From Nitrospira lenta (GTDB lineage Bacteria; Nitrospirota; Nitrospiria; Nitrospirales; Nitrospiraceae): DNA of 64,000 nucleotides. The stretch is taken from contig NZ_OUNR01000002.1 of NCBI RefSeq assembly GCF_900403705.1, positions 1 to 64,000 of the forward strand, written 5' to 3'. Under the pieces are notes generated by a model. It did not search any database, was not told where the DNA came from, and saw nothing but the letters and a program-made list of their open reading frames with translations. Below, one piece after another: positions 45,461 through 53,578 of this stretch; position 1 is the first letter of the stretch; each line of letters opens with the position of its first letter. Position numbers and translations under genes: made by a program.

Positions 45461-45477
45461 TGTAACCAATGGTTACA
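45461..45477. promoter_or_regulatory. Palindromic operator of the LexA-like repressor
   Basis: TGTAACC, AAT, GGTTACA: perfect 7-bp arms with a 3-nt spacer, ending 3 nt upstream of the repressor start codon, where it would block transcription or translation initiation. No Shine-Dalgarno is visible between it and the ATG. Confidence 0.65.
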
Positions 45478-45714
45478 CAACAGAATCGCCTCTGTCAAGC
45501 AGAAGAATCCTGATATTTCTCCTAAAAATTCGAGCATCTTGCGCATAAGGCCTGTGCCAATCGCAGCACTAACTACGCACAAGGCACGCTGTCAGCTGGC
45601 CGGCGACGGCACGCCCATCCCGCAACGCAGGCAATGGTGCAAGCAGAGTTATCCGTAGAAGCTGAGGAGTTCAACCGGAAGAGTGAACGGTAAACTAGAA
45701 GAAGAGCGATGCCG

Positions 45715-46803
45715 TCACTGACGAGAGATGAGATGCACCGAACCGGCTTTGAATGAGGCTCGAACCGCGGCCCCGACCGTCAATCCAAGCTCCGCGAGCG
45801 CCGATCGCGTAATGACCGCGACAAGAGGAAATCCGCATTCGATCGTGACTCGGGCCAGAGCTCCGAGCGAGGCAATGGCGCCGACCGTTCCATGAAGGTG
45901 ATTCCGCGCGCTGGTGAGCCTGACGCCTATTGGTTCAAGCGTCACATCTTCGGCCCTGATACACACAAACACATCAGGGCCGACATTCTCGACGGCCACC
46001 GCCGTGAGAGAAAGTTCCGCCACGCGCACCGTCGCCAGCCCTTCACGCGCATCAATCAGCGTCCCTTGCACCACCGTTTCAACGCCGACGACTCGCGCGA
46101 CGTCCGCATTAGCCGGCCGACTGAATACCTCTTGCGGGGTTCCGACTTGCAGGATCATGCCCTCATGCATCACCGCCATGACATCGCCCAGCGTCAGGGC
46201 TTCGGCCCAATCGTGCGTCACAATGATTGAGGGGATCGCCAATTGCTTCAGCAACCCTCTGAGTTCTCCACGAAGCTGCAACCGGGTCGGCGCGTCCAAC
46301 GCGGACAGCGGTTCATCCAGCAAGAGCAACTGCGGCCGAGGCGCCACCGCTCGAGCCAGTGCCACCCGCTGCTGCTGCCCTCCGGACAATTCGCGCGGCT
46401 TCGCATCTTCAAGCCCGGTTAAACGAAACAGCTCCGCCATCTCCTTCACCCGTTGCATCCGATCGGCGGGCGAAAGACCACTCAAGCCATAGGCGATATT
46501 GCCGGCCACTGAATAGTTAGGGAACAGCGCATAGTCCTGCGCCATGTACCCGATATGCCGGTCTTGCGGCGGCACAGCGATTCCTGCCGCACGATCCAGC
46601 CAAATCCTTGAGGCAAACTGAATCGTCCCTTCCTCCGGCCACTCCAGCCCTGCCAGCGCACGCAGAACCGTCGTCTTGCCCGAACCGGACGGACCGAACA
46701 GGATCAACACCGTCGAGGCCTCAACCGGATAACGAAAGTTGGCGCGAATGGGCTTTCTTCCGGGAAAAGTCTTCGTCACCTCGACGACTATTTCTGCGGC
46801 CAT
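45715..46803 (-). CDS. modC: Molybdate ABC transporter ATP-binding protein
   Basis: 362 aa. Walker A GPSGSGKTT (37-45), Q-loop QDYALFP, signature LSGGQQQRVALARA, Walker B LLLLDEPLSALD, H-loop IVTHD, and a C-terminal TOBE/Mop-type domain (~290-355: RNHLHGTVGAIASLGALARVTIECG). Cytoplasmic ATPase driving molybdate (or tungstate) import. Overlaps modB by 16 nt, so translation is coupled. Last gene of the minus-strand uptake locus. Confidence 0.93.
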   Translation of the reverse strand: MAAEIVVEVTKTFPGRKPIRANFRYPVEASTVLILFGPSGSGKTTVLRALAGLEWPEEGTIQFASRIWLDRAAGIAVPPQDRHIGYMAQDYALFPNYSVAGNIAYGLSGLSPADRMQRVKEMAELFRLTGLEDAKPRELSGGQQQRVALARAVAPRPQLLLLDEPLSALDAPTRLQLRGELRGLLKQLAIPSIIVTHDWAEALTLGDVMAVMHEGMILQVGTPQEVFSRPANADVARVVGVETVVQGTLIDAREGLATVRVAELSLTAVAVENVGPDVFVCIRAEDVTLEPIGVRLTSARNHLHGTVGAIASLGALARVTIECGFPLVAVITRSALAELGLTVGAAVRASFKAGSVHLISRQ

Positions 46804-47462
46804 ACCGCCCAGACCTTTCGATTCATGGCATACACCAGCAAGAGGACCAGATAGGAGATCACGAGGAGAAACGCGGCGGTCTTCGCCGCTCCGGCGTAAT
46901 TGAGTGCTTGCACCTCATCATAGATATCGATCGAGACCGTGCGCGTGACTCCGTCGATATTGCCGCCCACCATCAACACCACGCCAAACTCTCCCAACGT
47001 ATGGGCGAAACTCAAGACCGCGCCGGTAATGAGTCCTGCCGTCGACAGCGGCAGAATGAGCTTGAAGAACGTCCTCACCTTCGACAGACCCAAAGTCCAC
47101 GAGGCTTCGATTACCTTCCGGTCCACCTGCTCGAACGCAGTGGCAAACGGCTGAACGGCAAACGGGAGGCTGTACAAGATCGACGCGAGGAGGAGGCCTT
47201 CAAATGTGAACGGCAGCGGATGGCCGACAAGATCCGTATAGAATCGGCCGATCGGGCTATGCGGCCCGATCGCCACGAGAATATAAAACCCCAGCACGGT
47301 CGGCGGCAACACCAACGGCAAGGCGACAATCGATTCGACGACAAACTTCCATCGCCAGGTGGAATAGGCCAGCCAATAGGCGATCGGCAACCCGATCACC
47401 AACAACGCGCCCGCAGTGAGGCTGGCCAATTTGAAGGTGACCCAGATGGCGATCCAGTTCAT
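46788..47462 (-). CDS. modB: Molybdate ABC transporter permease
   Basis: 224 aa inner-membrane protein with five or six helices; the permease coupling motif is EASWTLGLSKVRTFFKLILPLS. Start MNWIAIWVTFKLASLTAGALL and end VWAVWPQK are typical of ModB. Forms the translocation path with ModC; ModA is encoded 320 nt upstream in the same operon, separated by a small lipoprotein gene. Confidence 0.93.
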   Translation of the reverse strand: MNWIAIWVTFKLASLTAGALLVIGLPIAYWLAYSTWRWKFVVESIVALPLVLPPTVLGFYILVAIGPHSPIGRFYTDLVGHPLPFTFEGLLLASILYSLPFAVQPFATAFEQVDRKVIEASWTLGLSKVRTFFKLILPLSTAGLITGAVLSFAHTLGEFGVVLMVGGNIDGVTRTVSIDIYDEVQALNYAGAAKTAAFLLVISYLVLLLVYAMNRKVWAVWPQK

Positions 47463-47475
47463 CTCCAGGCGCGTC

Positions 47476-47805
47476 CTATTTGCATATGAACTGCATCCCC
47501 CAGCGCCGGCCGGTCGCCTCGCCCTCCTGCCCTTCCACGCTGGACATGCTGCCGTACCCCTGCACTTCCCCTTCTTTCAGCACGACATAGCCAGAGGGAC
47601 ACTTCTTCTCCATCACCTTCAACGCGTCTTTCCGATGGGGAGACCCCATTGGTCCGCCGCGCTCTTCCTTAAACAGATAGCTGATCACGCCGCTCGTCGG
47701 CGTTTCCTTGACCAGCGTGACGGCATCGGAGCAGCCGGCCATCACACCCAACAGTGCGCCAACCAACACCGCGTTGAGCGCCTTATTCCGGCAACATAAA
47801 TCCAT
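47476..47805 (-). CDS. Small lipoprotein within the mod operon
   Basis: 109 aa. Lipobox VMAGC after a short hydrophobic segment. The mature part has PTSGVISYLFKEERGGPMGSPHRKDALKVMEKKCPSGYVVLKEGE, a pattern seen in small envelope proteins of unknown function. It overlaps the end of modA by 23 nt and precedes modB, so it is part of this operon; perhaps an accessory of uptake (inference). Confidence 0.7.
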   Translation of the reverse strand: MDLCCRNKALNAVLVGALLGVMAGCSDAVTLVKETPTSGVISYLFKEERGGPMGSPHRKDALKVMEKKCPSGYVVLKEGEVQGYGSMSSVEGQEGEATGRRWGMQFICK

Positions 47806-48544
47806 ACCGCCTCATGATGTCCTGGCCCTGCGAGCCTTGTAAGAATTCCAGAAACCGCCGCGCCGCTTCCGGATTCTTGGATTGTTTCAAAATCACCGCG
47901 CCCTGCTCTAGCGGAGGATACGCCTCAATCGGAACGTCCCAGTATACGCCTTTCCCACTCATGGCCGGCGCCACGGCCAGCGACAAGGCAATCACCCCAA
48001 TCTCGCAGGCCCCGGATTCGATGAACTGCGCGGCTTGTGAAATATTCTCCCCCAAGATGAGCTTGTCTTTGACTGATTCATAGACCTTAAAGGACTCCAT
48101 CGCCGCCACCGCCGCACGACCATACGGGGCATGCTTGGGATTCGCAATTGCAATCTTTCGGATACTGGGATCCCGCAGAATATCAAATCCCTTGGACACA
48201 TCAAGGCGCGACGCGGTGCCTGCCCACAACACGATCCGTCCCACCGCATAACGATAGAGCGACCCCGGCACAGTGAGTCCGGCTTCTTCCAGCTTTCTGG
48301 GATACCCGATATCGGCGGAGAAATAGAGATCGAACGGCGCGCCGTTCTGAATCTGCGCATAAAAGTTTCCTGACGACCCCAACGACAGTTTGACATGGGT
48401 GTCCGTGGACTTTTCATACTCGGCGATGAGTTCCTTGAACGCGAAATTCAAGTCCGATGCTGCCGCAATCGTAATGTCCTCTGCACCGGCCCGGGTCACA
48501 CCCGAGAGAACCAGCGCACAGATGATGGCAATGATTCGAAGCAT
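47783..48544 (-). CDS. modA: Molybdate-binding periplasmic protein
   Basis: 253 aa from ATG 48544 (GAGGAG 7 nt upstream). Signal peptide IIAIICALVLSGVTRAGA. ModA features: ITIAAASDLNFAFKELIAEYE (oxyanion-binding Ser), LGSSGNFYAQIQNGAPFDLYFSAD, HAPYGRAAVAAMES and GACEIGVIALSLA. Delivers molybdate or tungstate to ModBC. Encoded between the porin and the small lipoprotein. Confidence 0.92.
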   Translation of the reverse strand: MLRIIAIICALVLSGVTRAGAEDITIAAASDLNFAFKELIAEYEKSTDTHVKLSLGSSGNFYAQIQNGAPFDLYFSADIGYPRKLEEAGLTVPGSLYRYAVGRIVLWAGTASRLDVSKGFDILRDPSIRKIAIANPKHAPYGRAAVAAMESFKVYESVKDKLILGENISQAAQFIESGACEIGVIALSLAVAPAMSGKGVYWDVPIEAYPPLEQGAVILKQSKNPEAARRFLEFLQGSQGQDIMRRYGFMLPE

Positions 48545-48555
48545 AGCGCGACTCC

Positions 48556-50280
48556 TCAAAAGAATATTTGATAGTTCACACGCACCGCGTTTTCAATCAA
48601 CATCCCCGCACGCGCATCAAGCGGCACGGCTCCGGACGGACAACCCGCTGGACACGCCCCAGTAGCCGGCAATGGCGCGCTCCGGCCGATCGCAAAACCA
48701 CCCTGCCCCATCGCAATGTTACTGTAGGTCAGCATGATTTGGTGATCGTAGGTTCCACCGAGGAACCAGTTCAACGACACATCGACTTCCTTGATGAGAT
48801 CTCCGCCCGACCTGGTATCCGGATCCCACCAGGCGTAGCGGGCGGCCACTTCAACCTTCCTCGGAATCAGATAGTAGCCGGATTGAACATACCAGCCAGT
48901 GGTGTTGCCGAACTGTCCCGGCGCATAGGCGGTGCACGGCCCTCCTACTCCCGTCGTCACCATACAAGGCAATCCTTTATTGTGCCTCGTCACATTCCTA
49001 AACCAATACTCGGCCTGCAGCGAGAATCCGCGGTACTTGAAGGCGTAATCCAGCGTCCAGGTAGAAAAGTCGACGACCCCCTGCCCTAACATCCGTCCGT
49101 TACCGAGCGCGGCGAGTTGGCGCCGGACGCTGAGATTGGCCAGATCGATCCCGATAAATCCGTTATTGGTGCTGGTGTCGATCGATGGATTGTAGGCATA
49201 GGCGCCCCCGATGACCATCTGCGGCGTTTCGGAATAGGCCATATCCCCTTCACCATATCCGGCCCGCCCCATAAGGTTGGCCTGGAGCCGGGCGACATAC
49301 ATAAGCTGGTTCACATTGCTCCGCAAGTTGCCATTCAAATTCCGTTGATTCACGGAGCATCCGGCAGGAGAAGGAAAGGGATTGCCGCCGGTCTGACCGC
49401 CGGGGCACCCCAATGTCGGCTCCTCGCTGGAGAATTGCGCGAACCGGTTCACCAACGGGCCCGCGCCGTTGAAGACGCCCAGATAGTAGGTGACCGGATA
49501 CACTTCTTCGTCGTTCATGATCGTGATACCGACATCGCGCCGGTTGAGTCCGTTCGCCGTAAATGCATCCATCGCCAACGCGCGATTCGCAAACTGCATC
49601 GAGGCGGTCGAATTGATCTGCGACCGGCTGAAATACACCTTGTATTGCCCGACCTGCACATTCAGCCAGGGAATGTGCGTACTGGTGACATTCATATCGA
49701 AGACGGACAACGCACCGGGCGCCTGAGCATTTTCCGCCGTCTCTCCGGCCAACTGAATGTAGTATTTGAAATCCGGATTGAAGAGATGCCCCATGAAATA
49801 AATTCTGGCGGTCCTCAAATTGAACGTGGAAGCCTCTTCACCGGACCGGGCCGCGCGATAGTCGCCGAACACCCCCAACAACTCAGGAAAATTCTTCGAA
49901 TCGCCCGACTCGCGATAGGCGTCGTTGCGATAGCGCTGGGTAAATCGAGTCGCGAACCGGCCACGAATTTTGAGGAAGAAGTCGTTATCGTTCATCGAGA
50001 AATTAAACCCGCGGTCGTACCAGGCCTTAAAGCTGGGCTGCAGCAGGTACGTGCGATCCTGCGACTCCTTGACCACGTGATCGTACTCGTCCTGCGTAAT
50101 CGTGCCCTGCTTGACCGCGCGCTGGAGCAGCAGCTTGGTGGCCGGATCCATACTTTCGACAAACACATAGCGTCCGTCTTTTTCGACAAGCTTTCCGGTA
50201 TCCGCAGCCCAAACCGGACTCATCCACAGCCCCAGTAGAATCAGAACCCCGACAACGAACCCTCGAGCGCGATGCGACAT
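48556..50280 (-). CDS. OprP/OprO-like outer-membrane porin
   Basis: 574 aa from ATG 50280, with GAGGAG 7 nt upstream. Signal peptide GVLILLGLWMSPVWA. The mature start (TGKLVEKDGRYVFVESMDPATKLLLQRAVKQGTITQDEYDHV) is a short helical domain found in this family; the rest alternates aromatic beta-strands, e.g. FFLKIRGRFATRFTQRYR, LNVQVGQYKVYFSRSQIN, and ends in YQIFF, the C-terminal Phe signature for barrel assembly. It resembles phosphate-selective porins; with mod genes it likely admits an oxyanion. The paralogue at 53579 shares the layout. Confidence 0.88.
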   Translation of the reverse strand: MSHRARGFVVGVLILLGLWMSPVWAADTGKLVEKDGRYVFVESMDPATKLLLQRAVKQGTITQDEYDHVVKESQDRTYLLQPSFKAWYDRGFNFSMNDNDFFLKIRGRFATRFTQRYRNDAYRESGDSKNFPELLGVFGDYRAARSGEEASTFNLRTARIYFMGHLFNPDFKYYIQLAGETAENAQAPGALSVFDMNVTSTHIPWLNVQVGQYKVYFSRSQINSTASMQFANRALAMDAFTANGLNRRDVGITIMNDEEVYPVTYYLGVFNGAGPLVNRFAQFSSEEPTLGCPGGQTGGNPFPSPAGCSVNQRNLNGNLRSNVNQLMYVARLQANLMGRAGYGEGDMAYSETPQMVIGGAYAYNPSIDTSTNNGFIGIDLANLSVRRQLAALGNGRMLGQGVVDFSTWTLDYAFKYRGFSLQAEYWFRNVTRHNKGLPCMVTTGVGGPCTAYAPGQFGNTTGWYVQSGYYLIPRKVEVAARYAWWDPDTRSGGDLIKEVDVSLNWFLGGTYDHQIMLTYSNIAMGQGGFAIGRSAPLPATGACPAGCPSGAVPLDARAGMLIENAVRVNYQIFF

Positions 50281-50352
50281 AGCGGAAATCTCCTCAAGCA
50301 ACGCGAATGGACAATAGAAACTGAACACCGGCGACAGCAAGGCAGCGGATGA

Positions 50353-51015
50353 TTACGGCCCCGGAGACGATCTGACTTTCGGCGCGTTCAAGAACGCGCG
50401 GTAGTCCAGCGCCGACAGACCATTCGGATCGGTAACCCAAAAGCGACCGGGTTCAAAATACAGCAGGTATTCGACTGGCGGCGGCGGCGGCGTGGGATAG
50501 TTATAGTCGTAGAGATCCGCTTTTCTCGTTGGGATCTGCACATGCACATATTCAAGCGTCACATACAGGTAGCGTTCCCGGACCGCCGCCCATCCGCCGA
50601 CCACATCGCGGCGGGCGCTGGGATTGAAACCCGGCGCCCGGAGTTCGAAATGCACGCGTTCTCCCGGTCCGGCGGTTCGCAATCCCTCAGAAAGCCTTCC
50701 AACCAATGCGTCCAGTTCATCCTGACGAAAGACCGGCTTGGGAGGATTCTCTTCGGCGAACCAGCGTAGCGGCATGCGCTGCTTGGGCCGAAAGGAGAAC
50801 CCCTGCAAAATATCCGTCAACTCCGCGGGCGTCAGTTTTACCGGATGCGAATAGGCCGAAGCGTCAACGTCTCGTTGAAGTACAACGACCACGCGCGCGT
50901 CTTCATGCACGACGTTGGTAGTGTACGGCAGGCGCGCACAGGAAGCGGACAGGCCCAGGACCGTCACGCAAAGGATCATCCGCCAGAACATGAAAATACG
51001 GCATCGATGACGCAT
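50353..51015 (-). CDS. Accessory lipoprotein of the uptake locus (paralogue of 56128)
   Basis: 220 aa from ATG 51015 (CGGAGAG at 5 nt). Lipobox SASC. The mature protein has VVVVLQRDVDASAYSHPVKLTPAELTDIL, RQDELDALVGRLSEGLRTAGPGERVHFEL, and a Pro-rich then YLLYFEPGRFWV end. The DASAYSHPVKLTPAEL and LRTAGPGERV blocks recur in the lipoprotein at 56128, so both loci carry the same component. Envelope-located; function unknown. Confidence 0.75.
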   Translation of the reverse strand: MRHRCRIFMFWRMILCVTVLGLSASCARLPYTTNVVHEDARVVVVLQRDVDASAYSHPVKLTPAELTDILQGFSFRPKQRMPLRWFAEENPPKPVFRQDELDALVGRLSEGLRTAGPGERVHFELRAPGFNPSARRDVVGGWAAVRERYLYVTLEYVHVQIPTRKADLYDYNYPTPPPPPVEYLLYFEPGRFWVTDPNGLSALDYRAFLNAPKVRSSPGP

Positions 51016-51073
51016 ACGTTCTCTCCGAGAATAGAAATAGAATAAGAAGCCGCCTTCGCCTTTGTCCGTCCGC

Positions 51074-51946
51074 TCAGGGGATAGAAACGCGCACCATGGA
51101 TTCGGGTGGTTTCCCCGGTCCATACCCCAACCGTTTCAACACCGACTGCCCATCCGGACTCGTGACAAACCGTAAAAACTCTTCGCAGAGCGGACGATCA
51201 GGGCAATACCGCTCCATCGCAATGGAATGCGGAATCGGCCGATACAGACCAGTCGGAGCTGCGACCACGACGCGCACGCGTTGTTGAGCCCGCACGGCGT
51301 CCTGACCGAACATGATGCCGACATCGGCCTGACCGCTCAGTAGATGATCCAAAATCCCCGCCTGATCATTCGCCAGATCGATACGGGCTCTCTCCGCACC
51401 ATCAATCCCCAACGCGGACAACAGCCGACTGGTTTCCACGCCCAACCGAGTCTTCTGATCGGCAATCGCAATCCGCACATCCGGCATCGTGGCCAATGCC
51501 TCAAATGACTCAGGGGCCTCACTCAACGATTCCGGCACCACCAGCACCAGCCGTTCCGTCGCATAGAGTGCTTTCGCCTCCGGCAACAGATAATATTTCT
51601 GCTCCATGCGCGTAATGACCTCATCACCACCAGGCACCACAAGATGAATCGGCCCCGAGCCAATGAAGGATCTGCCTCGATTCTCCATTGCGGCCACGGT
51701 CCGCCGAAGATCGAGTGACGTATCAACCGAGAGCTGCACGCGAACATCCGGATGACTCGCCTCGAACACTCGGCCGAGTTGCACGATGGCCTCCTCCATG
51801 GTCGGCGAGGTCACGATGACCAGCACCCGAGCAGCCCCCGCCTCTCGCACCGAACTGCGCACCGGCGTACAACCCACGGTAATCGAAAGCGTGCCGACCA
51901 ACACACAGACACCCACCATCGCAGTACTCATCCATCGAATTCTCAT
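51074..51946 (-). CDS. ModA-like binding lipoprotein
   Basis: 290 aa from ATG 51946 (GAGGGCGG 7 nt upstream). Lipobox TVGC. Binding-protein fold: VLVIVTSPTMEEAIVQLGRVFEASHPDVRVQL, a polar loop IGSGPIHLVVPGGDEVI, SLSEAPESFEALATMP and ADVGIMFGQDAV. Fits the ModA/PstS-like oxyanion family but lacks clear ModA ligand residues, so the ligand is uncertain. It directly follows the regulator gene with the same kind of domain. Confidence 0.8.
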   Translation of the reverse strand: MRIRWMSTAMVGVCVLVGTLSITVGCTPVRSSVREAGAARVLVIVTSPTMEEAIVQLGRVFEASHPDVRVQLSVDTSLDLRRTVAAMENRGRSFIGSGPIHLVVPGGDEVITRMEQKYYLLPEAKALYATERLVLVVPESLSEAPESFEALATMPDVRIAIADQKTRLGVETSRLLSALGIDGAERARIDLANDQAGILDHLLSGQADVGIMFGQDAVRAQQRVRVVVAAPTGLYRPIPHSIAMERYCPDRPLCEEFLRFVTSPDGQSVLKRLGYGPGKPPESMVRVSIP

Positions 51947-51965
51947 GAGATTTCCGCCCTCATCA

Positions 51966-53150
51966 TTACAAAGCCTGGAGCTTGCCCGTGTCCGTCGTGT
52001 CATACCCGCCGATGGCGGCGATCTCGGACCGGAAGGGGCGGCTGGCCAACGTGTCAAAGAGATGATGTAAAGACGGGTGACTGGAGAGATAGACTTTGGG
52101 CACGACTAAATCGTACCGCGCCGACTGTAGCGGAATGAATTCAAGATCGTAGGATTGCGCGGCGGACCTGATGCCCATGCCAGCATCCGCCTGTCCTTCA
52201 GAAACCAGACGGGCAACATGAAGATGGGATGTCGCGGTGCGAGCATACCCCTTCACCTGCGAACCGGCGAAACCGGCCGCACCCAATCGCTGATCGAGCA
52301 GCAGGCGCGCCCCGGCACCCTCTTCCCGATTGATCACCGTCACATCCTCGCGCACAAGATCGGCAACCGATCGAATCTGCTTGGGATTGCCCGGACGTAC
52401 GACTAATCCTTCTTCCCACGTCGCAAACGTAATCACCTCATAGGCACTCGCCTTCAAGTAACGACGGAGAAACGGCAAATTGCTTTCACCGGTCGAATCG
52501 TCGGTCAGGTGAATACCGGCCACGTGCACCTCGCCGCGCTGTAAGGCCTGCAACGCGGCGGTGCTTCCCATCGTCCAACCCACCACACTGGTCTGATCCT
52601 TCCGGCGTCGAAGATGTTCACCCGCCAGGAAGATCGCCGGATCACACCCCGCGACCGCAATTTCCTGCTCAATCGAATTCCGATCACGCGAGAGCCGCAC
52701 CTGCACGAACGACGCATCCGATCGCCCGCGACGACTTGCCTCCCGCGATTCAAGAAACCCATCGGCCGCGACGGTATAACTCAACACTTCACCGAGACCG
52801 GTGACAGGTCTCGCAAAATACTGCCCATTCACCTTCACGACCTTCACCCGAGGCAATGGACCGGCGGACAGTGCCGGCCTGACCCCATCGATCAATCTCG
52901 CTTCAATCACTTCGCCTGCGGACTGCAGAGAGAACAGATCCTCAACCGACGTATTCAACACCTGCGCAAGTTGGAGCGCCACAACCGTGGTAGGGAGATA
53001 CCGATTGGCTTCGATTGATGAAATGGCCTGGCGAGTCACATCTGCCCGCGCCGCCAACTCACCCTGCGAGAGCCCTCTGGCAGTACGGACTTCCTTGAGT
53101 CGATTCAAACAAAAAGACGAAAGATTAGGAGAAGATTTTCGCTGCACCAT
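51966..53150 (-). CDS. XRE transcriptional regulator with a binding-protein-like sensor domain
   Basis: 394 aa from ATG 53150. XRE helix-turn-helix at about 15-70 (RTARGLSQGELAARADVTRQAISSIE), then a PBP-like domain (~130-385: SVVGWTMGSTAALQALQRGEVHVAGIHL, RSVADLVREDVTVINREEGAGARLLLDQRL, SHLHVARLVSEGQADAGMGIRSAA). This architecture matches PBP-superfamily regulators linked to molybdenum metabolism (family knowledge). It would sense the oxyanion and control both flanking loci (inference). Its promoter lies 7 nt upstream, so the mRNA is probably leaderless. Confidence 0.85.
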   Translation of the reverse strand: MVQRKSSPNLSSFCLNRLKEVRTARGLSQGELAARADVTRQAISSIEANRYLPTTVVALQLAQVLNTSVEDLFSLQSAGEVIEARLIDGVRPALSAGPLPRVKVVKVNGQYFARPVTGLGEVLSYTVAADGFLESREASRRGRSDASFVQVRLSRDRNSIEQEIAVAGCDPAIFLAGEHLRRRKDQTSVVGWTMGSTAALQALQRGEVHVAGIHLTDDSTGESNLPFLRRYLKASAYEVITFATWEEGLVVRPGNPKQIRSVADLVREDVTVINREEGAGARLLLDQRLGAAGFAGSQVKGYARTATSHLHVARLVSEGQADAGMGIRSAAQSYDLEFIPLQSARYDLVVPKVYLSSHPSLHHLFDTLASRPFRSEIAAIGGYDTTDTGKLQAL

Positions 53151-53156
53151 GAAAAG

Positions 53157-53186
53157 TAAATAGCAATTATGATTTACAATTGTCAA
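53157..53186 (-). promoter_or_regulatory. Sigma70-type promoter and operator of the regulator gene
   Basis: Minus strand TTGACA (53181-53186), 18 nt, TATTTA (53157-53162), ATG at 53150: transcription would start at or near the start codon. An inverted repeat CAATT-N9-AATTG (53164-53182) fills the spacer, a probable autoregulatory site. The core TTGACAATTGTAA recurs at the divergent promoter. Confidence 0.55.
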
Positions 53187-53578
53187 TCATTAAATACATA
53201 AACTTGAATAAACATTGGATATATCCACTCACACAAACATCTATTCAGAAAATTGAATAGACTTAATAAATATATTGTTGACAATGTAACTCCATTTACT
53301 GTATTTAACTGGTCGCTAATCTTGATCGGAATAAAGAGCTTTACGCGCGCGAGTGGATTTACGCCATGACACCCAATAGAAGACATCAAAAGAGCGCAAT
53401 GAAAAGAACCCTTCCGCTTAAACTGCACCACCCAGACTTCGCCAGCGAGACGCCCCTGGCCGCCTCACATCGCTGTCGACGCTCACGCTAGACACCAGCG
53501 CGTTACCGGCCCACTCCATTTTTACGCAACAAGCTATTCGCACTCTCAGAAGCGGTGCGAACCCAAGGGGGAACGATC
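53187..53578. other. 392-nt AT-rich divergent regulatory region
   Basis: The first ~130 nt are AT-rich against the GC-rich background, consistent with regulator binding. The stretch 53308-53578 is a long 5' leader for the porin gene; no known riboswitch was recognised. Confidence 0.5.
53278..53307 (+). promoter_or_regulatory. Candidate porin promoter with the shared box
   Basis: TTGACA (53278-53283), 18 nt, TATTTA (53302-53307). The string TTGACAATGTAACTCC matches the regulator-promoter box TTGACAATTGTAAATC over most positions. It also contains a short palindrome ATTGT-TG-ACAAT. The porin start is 272 nt downstream. Confidence 0.45.

Noticed and set aside
46608-47489. 293-codon plus-strand frame opposite modB/modC
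   Set aside because: Arg/Gln/Asp-rich low-complexity translation of the antisense of two recognised genes.
49117-50238. 373-codon plus-strand frame opposite the porin gene
   Set aside because: Shadow of the porin coding frame; composition is Arg/His/Ile-rich and no family is recognised.
53308-53578. Possible molybdenum cofactor riboswitch in the long porin leader
   Set aside because: I could not find the conserved core of the Moco RNA motif; only a long leader can be stated.
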